Of a DNA stretch of 64,000 bases, positions 27,270 through 35,328 are shown piece by piece. Origin of the DNA: Verrucomicrobiia bacterium (GTDB taxonomy: Bacteria; Verrucomicrobiota; Verrucomicrobiia; Palsa-1439); contig DATLVI010000026.1 in NCBI GenBank assembly GCA_035577545.1, positions 1-64,000 of the forward strand, given 5' to 3'. Both the position numbers and the translations under genes were made by a program. Numbering within the stretch: position 1 is the stretch's first letter; each line of letters opens with the position of its first letter. The notes below the pieces were generated by a model. The model had not been told where the DNA came from and ran no database searches. It saw only the letters and a program-made list of their open reading frames with translations.

Positions 27270-27721
27270 GCACGTTGCCATCTCGTCGACCGCCTGAACT
27301 GGCGTGGAAATGGCCGACCAGCAGCCAGAACAAGGAGACTGCAACTCCAAGCGTGGGGCATGTTGTCATTCAGGCTCTCGTACCGGCGGCCGTGGCAGGC
27401 GTGTTCTTTCTCCGTAATCACCGCGTGGCGGGGTGGATTGTCCTCGCGTTGAGCGGATGGATGCTGGTCAGTGGCTTGTTGCTGCCGCGGGCATTTTTGG
27501 CTGTGGAGCGCGCGTTGAAGGCGTTCGGTCGTCTTGTCGCTCTGGGGTTAACGTGGCTGCTGCTGGTTGTGTTTTTCTTCCTGTTTTTCCTACCGCTCAG
27601 CCTGTTTTTGCGACGGCAAATGCGGGCGCTGCTCGCCCTCGAATTCGATAAGAACCAGGCCAGTTACTGGCAGGACCGCTTGCCCGTCAGCGACGCGGAA
27701 CATTTTCAGAGGCAGTACTGA
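27266..27721 (+). CDS. SxtJ-like small membrane protein
   Basis: 151 residues, ATGA-overlapped with the hydrolase gene. A polar N-terminus of ~30 residues leads into three or four closely spaced hydrophobic helices (about residues 32-115), then a short cytosolic tail with SYWQDR. Size, membrane layout and position directly before a NodU-type carbamoyltransferase match the SxtJ proteins first named in the cyanobacterial saxitoxin cluster. The function is not known to me. The assignment rests mainly on neighbourhood and outline, so it is moderate. Confidence 0.6.
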   Translation: MSTLPSRRPPELAWKWPTSSQNKETATPSVGHVVIQALVPAAVAGVFFLRNHRVAGWIVLALSGWMLVSGLLLPRAFLAVERALKAFGRLVALGLTWLLLVVFFFLFFLPLSLFLRRQMRALLALEFDKNQASYWQDRLPVSDAEHFQRQY

Positions 27722-29565
27722 TGAATATTCTCGGTATCAGTGCGTTTTATCATGATTCGGCCGCGGCTTTGGTGCGGGATGGAAAGATCATTGCCGCTGC
27801 GCAGGAGGAACGATTCACACGCAAGAAACAGGATGCAGGTTTTCCGTTCCACGCGGTTCGTTACTGTCTTGGCGAGGGCAAAGTGGGCCCCAAAGATCTC
27901 GATGCCGTCGCCTTTTATGACAAGCCCTTCAGCAAGTTTGGCCGCATCCTGCAGACCTACCTGGGCATTGCGCCGTCCGGGCTGGAGTCGTTTCTCATGG
28001 CAATACCCCTGTGGATGCGGGAGAAGCTTTGGACATCGCTGCAAATCGAGCGATCGCTGCGCCAATGTGGCATCGAGATGCCCAAGAATTTTTATTTCCC
28101 GGAACACCATGAGTCGCACGCCGCCAGCGCGTTTTACCCGTCGCCCTTTCCCAGCGCGGCCATCCTCACGCTCGACGGGGTCGGCGAGTGGGCGACCAGC
28201 GTTCTCGGTCGCGGGGTGGACAATCGTCTTGAGTTGATGAAGGAAATGCGCTTTCCCCATTCACTGGGGCTCTTGTACTCCGCCTTCACGTATTTCACCG
28301 GTTTCAAGGTGAACTCGGGGGAGTATAAATTGATGGGCCTCGCGCCTTACGGCGAACCCAAGTACGCCAGCCTCATTTATGATCACCTCATTGACCTTCG
28401 CCCGGATGGTTCGTTCCGCCTGAACATGGACTACTTCGGGTACGTGAATCGATTGACCATGACCAACGACCGTTTTGCGGAACTGTTCGGCGGCCCCGCG
28501 CGCTCGCCCGAATCCGACATCACCCAGCGCGAGATGGACATGGCGGCGTCGATCCAGAAAGTAACGGAGGATATTGTGCTGCGCATGGCCCGGGAAACCC
28601 ATCGGTTGACGGGTGAAAAAAATCTTTGCCTGGCTGGCGGCGTGGCCCTCAATTGCGTCGCCAATGGCCGGCTCCTCCGCGAAGGACCGTTTGAAAAGTT
28701 ATGGATCCAGCCGGCAGCTGGTGATGCCGGCGGTTCGGTGGGGGCGGCGTTACTGGTCTGGTACTGGATCCAGAAGCAGCCGCGCAAAGCGGACGGCGTA
28801 CACGATCAAATGAGTGGGGCGTTTCTCGGTCCTGAATTCAGCGACGATGAGATTGAGGCGTTCCTCAAGGCGCACGGGTATCCCTACCGCAAGTTGCCGA
28901 CGGAGACGTGGGGCGACCAAATAGCCGATGTGCTGGCGTCGGAGCACGTCGTTGGTGTCCTGCAAGGTCGCATGGAGTTTGGCCCGCGCGCGTTGGGTGG
29001 CCGCTCCATCATCGGGGACGCCCGGTCACCCAAAATGCAGTCCATCATGAATCTCAAGATCAAGTACCGCGAATCGTTCCGTCCCTTCGCGCCGGTCTGC
29101 CTGCGGGAGCGCATGGGCGATTATTTCGAGTTGGAGCAGGAATCGCCCTATATGCTCCTGGTAGCGGATGTGCAGCCCAAATTGCGACGTCCTTTGACAG
29201 ACGAAGAGCGACGGGTCATGAAAGACCCCGATTTGCGCAAACGGGTCAATATTGTTCGTTCTACCATTCCCTCGGTGACACACGTCGATATGTCGGCGCG
29301 CGTACAGACTGTGGATGCCGAGCGCAACCCGCGCTTCCACGAGCTGCTGAAGGCATTCGAACGGAAAACCGGTTACGGAATTCTAATCAACACGTCCTTC
29401 AACGTTCGTGGCGAGCCGATTGTTTGCACACCTGAGGACGCGTACCGTTGTTTCATGCGGACTGAAATGGATTACCTGGTGCTGGGCTCGTGCCTTCTCG
29501 ACAAGAAGGAACAACCAAAGCTGGCTGACCAACAGGACTGGCGCAAGGATTTCGTACTTGATTAG
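27721..29565 (+). CDS. NodU/CmcH-type carbamoyltransferase (SxtI-like)
   Basis: 614 residues. Starts with NILGISAFYHDSAAALVRDG and EERFTRKKQ; EHHESHAASAFY carries the HxxxH metal pair; CLAGGVALNCVANGR and FGPRALGGRSIIGD are the conserved C-terminal blocks. It carbamoylates a hydroxyl using carbamoyl phosphate and ATP. Its A of ATG is the last base of the SxtJ-like stop codon (TGATG), and a DUF5989/SxtK-like gene follows. It differs clearly from the enzyme at 14,895, so the two probably modify different sugars or positions. Confidence 0.93.
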   Translation: MNILGISAFYHDSAAALVRDGKIIAAAQEERFTRKKQDAGFPFHAVRYCLGEGKVGPKDLDAVAFYDKPFSKFGRILQTYLGIAPSGLESFLMAIPLWMREKLWTSLQIERSLRQCGIEMPKNFYFPEHHESHAASAFYPSPFPSAAILTLDGVGEWATSVLGRGVDNRLELMKEMRFPHSLGLLYSAFTYFTGFKVNSGEYKLMGLAPYGEPKYASLIYDHLIDLRPDGSFRLNMDYFGYVNRLTMTNDRFAELFGGPARSPESDITQREMDMAASIQKVTEDIVLRMARETHRLTGEKNLCLAGGVALNCVANGRLLREGPFEKLWIQPAAGDAGGSVGAALLVWYWIQKQPRKADGVHDQMSGAFLGPEFSDDEIEAFLKAHGYPYRKLPTETWGDQIADVLASEHVVGVLQGRMEFGPRALGGRSIIGDARSPKMQSIMNLKIKYRESFRPFAPVCLRERMGDYFELEQESPYMLLVADVQPKLRRPLTDEERRVMKDPDLRKRVNIVRSTIPSVTHVDMSARVQTVDAERNPRFHELLKAFERKTGYGILINTSFNVRGEPIVCTPEDAYRCFMRTEMDYLVLGSCLLDKKEQPKLADQQDWRKDFVLD

Positions 29566-29593
29566 AGTGTTCGGAGTGTAGAACACTGGCGTC

Positions 29594-29758
29594 ATGCAAT
29601 TCTTGAGACACCTGCTGTTGCTGTTCAAGAACTTGTTCGGTTTCGCCCACCAGAATAAGGCGTGGTGGATTGTGCCGATCGTTGTCGTTTTGCTGGTACT
29701 GGCCCTGGTCATGATCGTCGGCCATGCCATTGCCCCGTTTATCTATACGCTGTTTTAA
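29594..29758 (+). CDS. DUF5989/SxtK-like single-span membrane protein (54 residues)
   Basis: A 54-residue frame with ATG at 29,594 and TAA at 29,756. An amphipathic N-terminus rich in Phe and Leu is followed by NKAWWIVPIVVV and a single long hydrophobic helix (about residues 24-43), ending APFIYTLF. That ending and the KxWW start of the helix are what I know from DUF5989/SxtK proteins found next to carbamoyltransferases. It probably forms a membrane complex with the SxtJ-like protein and the enzyme; that is inference. Confidence 0.72.
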   Translation: MQFLRHLLLLFKNLFGFAHQNKAWWIVPIVVVLLVLALVMIVGHAIAPFIYTLF

Positions 29759-29815
29759 CGTTTTGCATCCCGCACGAGCGTCGTGGCCGCCATTTCCAAA
29801 CCGGGCAACAACTCC

Positions 29816-30817
29816 ATGGGACTGCGCGAGATTTGGCAGCGGCTGCATGATTTTTGCGCGGCCCAGGACTGGCGCGGTTATGATCCGTACGACGGGTTGA
29901 ATTCGCCTTTGGCGCGAATTTTACCCGGAAAACAGGCGCGGCAAGCGTGGACGCAGCTTCACAAACGCAGCTCCATCAATTTTCGCGCCTTGTGCGGCAT
30001 CAAGCCGCAACTGAACTCGACGGCAGTGGCTTTATTCGCCATGGGCAGCGGCGACGAGCGGTTCCTTGATATGCTCGATTCATTGCGGACTCCCGAAGGT
30101 GGTTGGGGATATCCGTTTGGCTGGCAATCACGCGCCTTTTATGCCCCGCCGAATACGGCCAATCTCATCTGCACGGCACTCGCCATCAAAGCGTATCGAC
30201 AATTCGGGCGGAAAGTGGATACGAGCTTCCTCGAAAGCCTTGTCACCGAACGCGGCGGCGAAAGGTGGATTCGATACATACCGCAGTCGGATACGCAGGT
30301 CCACAATATCAACCTGATGGGCTCGGCGCTACTAGGGCGACGGGATTGTGCGGAATTCTCAGTTAAGCGACAGCGGACAGACGGTTCGTGGTGGTATGGC
30401 GAAGGCGAGAACCAGCGCTGGATCGACAATTTTCACACCGGATATAATCTTGTCGCCTTGAACGAGTACCAGCAAATGACCGGCGACACGAGCTTCGCGA
30501 ACGTGGCCCGGCGCGGATTCGCTTACTGGGACGAAGTATTCTGGCTGGCGGACGGGTCACCGCGCTACTATCACAACCGCACATACCCGATCGATATTCA
30601 CTGCTGTGCGCAGGGCATTTTGACCTATCTGGCGTTTGGCGATGTCACAAAGGCCGATTGGGTGGCACGCTGGGCGCTGAAAAACATGTGGGATGAACGA
30701 GGCTTTTTCTGGTATCAACGCGGTCGGTTGACCACCAATCGCAACCAGTACCTGCGCTGGTCGCAGTCGTGGATGTATTACGCATTGGGCGAATTGCTAA
30801 AAGTGAAAGGCGAATGA
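29816..30817 (+). CDS. Alpha/alpha-toroid protein of the polysaccharide locus (VpsJ-like)
   Basis: 333 residues from the ATG at 29,816; a GTG at 29,783 would add 11 weak residues. Repeated Trp-rich helical segments such as EGGWGYPFGW, DGSWWYGEGENQRWIDNFHTGYN and WALKNMW recall terpene-cyclase or six-hairpin glycosidase toroids. Proteins with this pattern occur beside UDP-GlcNAc 2-epimerase genes in EPS loci and are named VpsJ or, mistakenly, aminolevulinate dehydratase. No signal peptide, so cytosolic. ATGA-coupled to the epimerase gene. Reaction unknown. Confidence 0.6.
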   Translation: MGLREIWQRLHDFCAAQDWRGYDPYDGLNSPLARILPGKQARQAWTQLHKRSSINFRALCGIKPQLNSTAVALFAMGSGDERFLDMLDSLRTPEGGWGYPFGWQSRAFYAPPNTANLICTALAIKAYRQFGRKVDTSFLESLVTERGGERWIRYIPQSDTQVHNINLMGSALLGRRDCAEFSVKRQRTDGSWWYGEGENQRWIDNFHTGYNLVALNEYQQMTGDTSFANVARRGFAYWDEVFWLADGSPRYYHNRTYPIDIHCCAQGILTYLAFGDVTKADWVARWALKNMWDERGFFWYQRGRLTTNRNQYLRWSQSWMYYALGELLKVKGE

Positions 30818-31920
30818 AGCTGAGAATTGTCAATGTCGTCGGGGCCCGTCCGAATTTTATGAAGATGGCCCCGCTGATGATGGAATATCGGCGGCAACCG
30901 GACAAGTTCGATCCAAAACTTGTGCACACCGGCCAGCACTACGATGACAACATGTCGGCGCTCTTCTTCGAACAACTACATTTGCCCAAACCCGACGTGT
31001 ACCTCGGAATCGGTTCCGGTTCGCACAGCGAACAGACAGCCAAGGTGATGGTGGAGATGGAGAAGTTGCTGTCCGCTGAACCGCCCGATCTGGTTGTCGT
31101 CGTGGGAGACATCAACTCGACGATGGCAGCGACGATCGCGGCGGCAAAGCTTTGCATCCCCGTGGCACACGTCGAGGCCGGCCTGCGAAGTTTCGACCGA
31201 ACGATGCCTGAGGAGATTAACCGACTCGTGACAGACGCTTTGAGCGACTACTGCTTCATCACAAGCCAGGATGCGGATGAGAACCTCCGCCGTGAAGGTG
31301 TCGCGCCAGAGAAGATTTTCTTCGTTGGTAACGTGATGATTGACACACTGTTACAGCTTAAAGATGTAGCTTTGAAGTCTGATATTGCTCAGAAACTTGG
31401 CCTGAATGGTCAGTACGGGTTTGTAACTCTTCATCGTCCCAGCAATGTAGATGACAAAGAGGTCTTCGCGGAGATCCTCGCAGCTCTGGACAGCATTCAG
31501 AACGACCTGCTCCTAGTATTCCCCGTTCACCCGCGAACGGTCAATCGGCTGAAGCAATTCGGATTTTGGGATGGCCTCCAAGGCAGGAAAAACCTGAAAT
31601 TGACCGATCCGGTTGGCTATCTGGATTCACTATGTCTGATGGCCAAGGCGAAGCTGGTCCTGACCGACTCGGGCGGTGTGCAGGAAGAGACCACGGTCTT
31701 GGGGGTACCATGCCTGACGATTCGCAATAATACCGAACGGCCGGTCACGATTACGGAGGGCACCAACACGCTCGTCGGTACGAGTCAATCCAGGATCGTG
31801 GGCGAAGCCAAAAAAATATTGGAGGGGAACGGCAAGCAGGGGCGCGCCCCCAAGTTCTGGGACGGCAAGGCTGCGGGACGAATTGTTGAATGCCTGCTTA
31901 AAAATCCGCCCAAGCGATGA
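30814..31920 (+). CDS. wecB: UDP-N-acetylglucosamine 2-epimerase (non-hydrolysing)
   Basis: 368 residues from the ATG at 30,814. NVVGARPNFMKMAPL and HTGQHYDDNMS open the family, HVEAGLRSFDR holds catalytic residues, and TDSGGVQEETTVLGVPCLTIRNNTERP is the UDP-binding C-terminal block. It makes UDP-ManNAc from UDP-GlcNAc in the cytosol. The next gene, coupled by ATGA, is a WecG/TagA/CpsF transferase, which in enterobacterial common antigen and teichoic acid uses ManNAc-type donors, so the pair forms a credible donor/transferase unit. Confidence 0.95.
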   Translation: MKLRIVNVVGARPNFMKMAPLMMEYRRQPDKFDPKLVHTGQHYDDNMSALFFEQLHLPKPDVYLGIGSGSHSEQTAKVMVEMEKLLSAEPPDLVVVVGDINSTMAATIAAAKLCIPVAHVEAGLRSFDRTMPEEINRLVTDALSDYCFITSQDADENLRREGVAPEKIFFVGNVMIDTLLQLKDVALKSDIAQKLGLNGQYGFVTLHRPSNVDDKEVFAEILAALDSIQNDLLLVFPVHPRTVNRLKQFGFWDGLQGRKNLKLTDPVGYLDSLCLMAKAKLVLTDSGGVQEETTVLGVPCLTIRNNTERPVTITEGTNTLVGTSQSRIVGEAKKILEGNGKQGRAPKFWDGKAAGRIVECLLKNPPKR

Positions 31921-32678
31921 ACCTCCGGACCGACAAGAAGGTGATTTTGTTTGGTGTACCGATCGACAACCTGACATTGGATGAAACGGTCGGCCGGGTG
32001 GAATCGATGATTCGAGAGGGTGGAACTCATCAGCATGTGGTTGTCAATGTGGACAAAATTGTAAAACTGCAGCGCGATCTAGAGTTGCGGAAGGCGGTTT
32101 TGAGTTGTGACTTGATCAATGCCGACGGCCAGCCAATAGTGTGGGCATCAAAGCTTCTGCAACATCCTCTGAAAGAAAGGGTTACTGGCGTAGATTTGTT
32201 CGATAGCTTGGTGGCGCGGTGTGCGGAAAAGGGGTATCGACCATACTTGCTGGGAGCGAGGCAGGAAGTGGTGGAAAAGGTGGTTGAAGTGCTGAGGCAG
32301 CGTCATCCCACCTTGAAAATTGCTGGGTACCGAAACGGATACTGGCAGCCCGCCGAAGAAGCTGAAGTAGTACAGGGGATCAAGCAAACGCGTCCAGATA
32401 TGCTATTTGTCGCAATGGGTTCGCCGAAGAAAGAGATCTTTCTGACCAAGTGGAAGGCTGAGTTACAGACGCCGTTTGTCATGGGAGTTGGTGGGACCTT
32501 TGATGTTGTTGCCGGATTGGTCAGGCGCGCGCCTTCATGGATGCAAAAATGTGGGCTGGAGTGGCTTTTCAGACTAATCCAAGAACCACGAAGGATGTGG
32601 CGACGCTATCTGGTTGAGGATATGGCCTTTATCGGCTTGGTATTTCGGGAATGGCGGGCGCAGCGGCGATCATGCTGA
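31917..32678 (+). CDS. WecG/TagA/CpsF family (GT26) glycosyltransferase
   Basis: 253 residues, ATGA overlap with the epimerase gene. INADGQPIVWASKLL contains the catalytic-region Asp, RVTGVDLFD is the next conserved block, and PDMLFVAMGSPKKEIFL with GVGGTFDVVAG complete the GT26 signature. It transfers ManNAc, ManNAcA or a related sugar to polyprenyl-pyrophosphate-GlcNAc at the membrane. The C-terminus (EWLFRLIQEPRRMWRRY) is the typical membrane-binding tail. Last gene of the left polysaccharide locus. Confidence 0.93.
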   Translation: MNLRTDKKVILFGVPIDNLTLDETVGRVESMIREGGTHQHVVVNVDKIVKLQRDLELRKAVLSCDLINADGQPIVWASKLLQHPLKERVTGVDLFDSLVARCAEKGYRPYLLGARQEVVEKVVEVLRQRHPTLKIAGYRNGYWQPAEEAEVVQGIKQTRPDMLFVAMGSPKKEIFLTKWKAELQTPFVMGVGGTFDVVAGLVRRAPSWMQKCGLEWLFRLIQEPRRMWRRYLVEDMAFIGLVFREWRAQRRSC

Positions 32679-32741
32679 TCATCCGCTGTTTCGCGCTTGC
32701 CTTTTGGCTTCGTTTCACAAGAATAGCGCGACCGATTTGAC

Positions 32742-32746
32742 GGAGG
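32742..32746 (+). promoter_or_regulatory. Shine-Dalgarno GGAGG of the TPR gene
   Basis: GGAGG three bases before the ATG at 32,750. Many neighbouring genes start by overlap coupling instead, so this marks a separately initiated gene. Confidence 0.5.
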
Positions 32747-32749
32747 ATC

Positions 32750-33463
32750 ATGGCACAAGACGCTCACAACGATTTACGCATCACCGACCAATTTGACCTT
32801 GAGGTTTTTTGGGCGGATCACGGGAAACAGATCACTATCGGCGCGGTGGCGGCCATTGCGATCGCCGGGTTCCTGCTGTACCGGCAATATCAGTCAAGTA
32901 CACAAGCAGAACAGGCCGCAGCCATGTTGGCCAATGCCAGGGACACGATGTCTTTGGAGCAGGTAATTCGCGACTACCCAAACTCCTCGACTGCTGCCGA
33001 GGCAATGTCTCGACTCGCAGACATTTACTATCGGTCTGGCAAATATACCGAAGCAGCAAGTACTTATGAAAGAATCACCAAGGAATTCCCGTCGCATTTG
33101 CTGGCTGAGTCTGCCAAACTCGGCCTGGGAACCATTTTGGAAGCTCAAGGGAATGTGGAAGGCGCAAAAGCACAGTATCTGCAGATAATCAATTCTGGCC
33201 CAAACAATTACGTCGTGAATGCAGCAAAAATGGGATTGGCGAGATGTCTTGAGGTTGGTGGCCAGAAAAAAGAAGCGCGCCAAATGTATGAGGAAATACT
33301 GGCTCTGGGTCAAAATTCTCCGTGGTTTACCCAGGCATATTTGCAGTGGGTTGTGATGGGCCGTGATATGCCTCCAGAAAAGCCGAGCGAATCCCCGGTG
33401 CTACCAGCCTCGTCACCTGCAAAAGACGGCCTGCAAGTGCCAGCGCTGAGAACCGTGCCGTGA
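32750..33463 (+). CDS. Membrane-anchored TPR protein (YfgM-like)
   Basis: 237 residues. A cytosolic N-terminus of about 25 residues, one helix (TIGAVAAIAIAGFLLY, ~29-45), then four or five TPR-like repeats (AAEAMSRLADIYYRSGKYTEAASTYERI is typical) and a Pro-rich tail. Layout matches YfgM-type ancillary proteins that act with periplasmic chaperones near SecYEG, or BamD-like adaptors. It is separated from the polysaccharide genes and is followed by the 391-base promoter region of the porin. Confidence 0.7.
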   Translation: MAQDAHNDLRITDQFDLEVFWADHGKQITIGAVAAIAIAGFLLYRQYQSSTQAEQAAAMLANARDTMSLEQVIRDYPNSSTAAEAMSRLADIYYRSGKYTEAASTYERITKEFPSHLLAESAKLGLGTILEAQGNVEGAKAQYLQIINSGPNNYVVNAAKMGLARCLEVGGQKKEARQMYEEILALGQNSPWFTQAYLQWVVMGRDMPPEKPSESPVLPASSPAKDGLQVPALRTVP

Positions 33464-33491
33464 TGGGCTGGCTCACAGATAATTTCAAGCC

Positions 33492-33519
33492 TTGACACAC
33501 GGCAGGCTATTTCTATTAT
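33492..33519 (+). promoter_or_regulatory. Sigma-70-like promoter P1 (distal) of the porin gene
   Basis: TTGACA (33,492-33,497), 16-base spacer, TATTAT (33,514-33,519). Lies just after the TPR gene. Confidence 0.55.
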
Positions 33520-33614
33520 TCCGCCAGTCTTTACGGGATGATGGAAGGAGAGGTCAAAAGTTCAGGGATCACGGGATCGATCTCTCGATAGTCGATTCGG
33601 TTGCGTCGTGCTAA

Positions 33615-33630
33615 CCAGCCTTTAGGCTGG
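33615..33630. repeat. Inverted repeat between promoters P1 and P2
   Basis: CCAGCC-TTTA-GGCTGG, a perfect 6-bp stem with 4-base loop, 22 bases upstream of the P2 -35 box. It may be a protein site or a weak hairpin in the P1 transcript; no T run follows, so not a terminator. Confidence 0.4.
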
Positions 33631-33652
33631 AACTGGGGCCGAGTTTTGGGAC

Positions 33653-33680
33653 TTGACACATTTTGGGTCGTGCCTATACT
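33653..33680 (+). promoter_or_regulatory. Sigma-70-like promoter P2 (proximal) of the porin gene
   Basis: TTGACA (33,653-33,658), 16-base spacer, TATACT (33,675-33,680): consensus -35 and near-consensus -10. Predicted leader about 165 bases. Confidence 0.65.
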
Positions 33681-33840
33681 CGGCGCGTAAGTGGAGGATG
33701 GGGGATAAGTTCTAGGTCTGCTTCGGGACGGCTTTTTGCATCGTAGTGATGGGGAGGGTTGTCGTCGAAGCAGAAGTGGCCCCCAGAAACTGAAAAAGAG
33801 AAAACTTGTGCTTTTGCGCACAGTGAACGTAAACAAAACG

Positions 33841-33847
33841 AAGGAGG
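33841..33847 (+). promoter_or_regulatory. Strong Shine-Dalgarno AAGGAGG deciding the porin GTG start
   Basis: AAGGAGG ends 7 bases before the GTG at 33,855, which begins a signal peptide. Longer in-frame starts upstream lack both features. Confidence 0.75.
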
Positions 33848-33854
33848 ACACAGA

Positions 33855-35240
33855 GTGAAGAAACTATGGCTAGTAGTCGCGCTGGTTGCCCTGGGGGGAT
33901 TGACCAGTAAGACATTCGCCGATGTCCAGAATATCCGCCTGAGCGGTGATATCCGTATCCGCGGGTATTTCCTTGATAGCGCGGGCAATGACGGCTCAGG
34001 CCCACTTGATCCTCAGGTCAAGGGCAATGCCTCATTCATCTCACAACGAACACGGGTTTCGGTCGAAGCTGACCTAGAAGACCACGTGCTCGTGGTTGTT
34101 ACACTCAAGGCCGAAGGCACTTGGGGTGGCAATGACAATACCGAACCGGGCGAAGGCGGCGTGCAAGGCGCTTCCGGCGCGGGCTCAGCCGGGGCTAATG
34201 GCCCGATCAACAGGGGCTTTGGGGTTGGTATTGATGAAGCGTATGTCCAGTTCAACGAACTGTTCTACACGCCAGCAACACTAAAACTCGGTCGCCAATA
34301 CCTCCAATACGGTCGCGGACTGATCCTCAGCAGCGTCGAACAGGAGTACAACTATGACGCCGCTCGGCTGGTGCTCGATTATTACCCGCTGACGATCGAC
34401 ATCGTCGGCGCGCAGTTGGTAAACAATCAAGCCTTCAGTGCGAATCCGCATAGCACGGCCGCCACACCGGGTGCTTCTGACCTGTTGTTCGTAAATGCCC
34501 GCTATGAACTGAGCGACTCGGCCATCAAGGATGTCGAGGCGTATTTCGGCTGGGTTTCCCAGGGTAGCAGCGGTCCGATCACCTCGAGCCGCGTTCCGCC
34601 GTCCGTCAACGGTAGCTCGCCGCTGATCATCGGCGCGCGTACTGACATAAACCCGACCGAAGGCCTCCAGCTGTGGGCCGAAGGTGCCTACGAGTTCGGA
34701 GACAACTCCGATGCGGGCGCCAATAACCTGAGCGCGTTCCTCTTCAATGCCGGTGGTAAATACACCTTGAAGAACGTCCAGTGGGTACCGGTATTGAATG
34801 GCAACTACATCTTCGCGTCGGGTGGCGGCAAGAACAATGTGGATGGCACGTTCATTCCTTGGTTCGACTATGCGGATGGTTACAATGGCTATCTGTTTGC
34901 TCCTGCGCTTACGGACATCCATATCTTCAACCTGGGCGCTTCGGTGAAGCCCTACGAGAACACCACGCTCGCATTACAGGCTTATTACTACCTGAAAGCG
35001 GATAAGGACGGCGTAGCTGGAAGCAACCCGAATGTTGATTTCGGCGGGATATCTCCTGCCCCGACCGCAAACAGCCGTGACATCGGCTGGGAAATCGATG
35101 CGATCCTTGGCTATGACTACAGCAAGGACGTTCGGGCGCAACTCGTTTACGCTGCGTTCGTGCCGGAAGGTGCCTATCGGCACGCGGGCACAAGCGCTGT
35201 AGCCGAGGAAGTCCGCGCAGAAGTCAACGTCAAGTTCTAA
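33855..35240 (+). CDS. Outer-membrane beta-barrel porin, alginate-export (AlgE) type
   Basis: 461 residues from the GTG at 33,855. Residues 1-22 form a signal peptide ending TFA, then strands alternating as in a barrel. LKLGRQYLQYGRGLILSS is the block I associate with alginate_exp family porins, and the C-terminus ends in alternating residues with a terminal Phe, the usual barrel insertion signal. It would pass anionic sugars, polysaccharide or other small solutes across the outer membrane. Two promoters, a strong ribosome site and a 12-bp terminator suggest a highly expressed single gene. Confidence 0.8.
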   Translation: MKKLWLVVALVALGGLTSKTFADVQNIRLSGDIRIRGYFLDSAGNDGSGPLDPQVKGNASFISQRTRVSVEADLEDHVLVVVTLKAEGTWGGNDNTEPGEGGVQGASGAGSAGANGPINRGFGVGIDEAYVQFNELFYTPATLKLGRQYLQYGRGLILSSVEQEYNYDAARLVLDYYPLTIDIVGAQLVNNQAFSANPHSTAATPGASDLLFVNARYELSDSAIKDVEAYFGWVSQGSSGPITSSRVPPSVNGSSPLIIGARTDINPTEGLQLWAEGAYEFGDNSDAGANNLSAFLFNAGGKYTLKNVQWVPVLNGNYIFASGGGKNNVDGTFIPWFDYADGYNGYLFAPALTDIHIFNLGASVKPYENTTLALQAYYYLKADKDGVAGSNPNVDFGGISPAPTANSRDIGWEIDAILGYDYSKDVRAQLVYAAFVPEGAYRHAGTSAVAEEVRAEVNVKF

Positions 35241-35262
35241 CGGTAGCGGTTAAACTCTAACC

Positions 35263-35300
35263 GAAGACCCCCCGATCCGTCGGGGGGTCTTCTTTTTTCT
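35263..35300 (+). terminator. Rho-independent terminator after the porin gene
   Basis: Perfect 12-bp stem GAAGACCCCCCG / CGGGGGGTCTTC around a 6-base loop, followed directly by a run of six Ts. Lies 23 bases after the porin stop. Confidence 0.92.
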
Positions 35301-35328
35301 CTGGGCCTGGGCCGTAGCGTGTGCTTTG

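Larger units (their letters stand above)
33464..33854. other. 391-base non-coding region before the porin gene
   Basis: Contains two sigma-70-like promoters, a small inverted repeat and the porin leader with its ribosome binding site. No credible protein-coding frame; short open frames here lack protein-like composition. The distal promoter gives a leader of about 330 bases, which could hold a regulatory RNA structure, but I recognise no riboswitch class. Confidence 0.6.

Noticed and set aside
14895-29565. The two carbamoyltransferase genes as a recent duplication
   Set aside because: They share only family motifs and differ in length and partners, so they are old paralogues or separate acquisitions.
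1-32700. Mobile-element boundaries around the polysaccharide locus
   Set aside because: No transposase, integrase, tRNA end or flanking direct repeat was found; only the wzx remnant hints at recombination.
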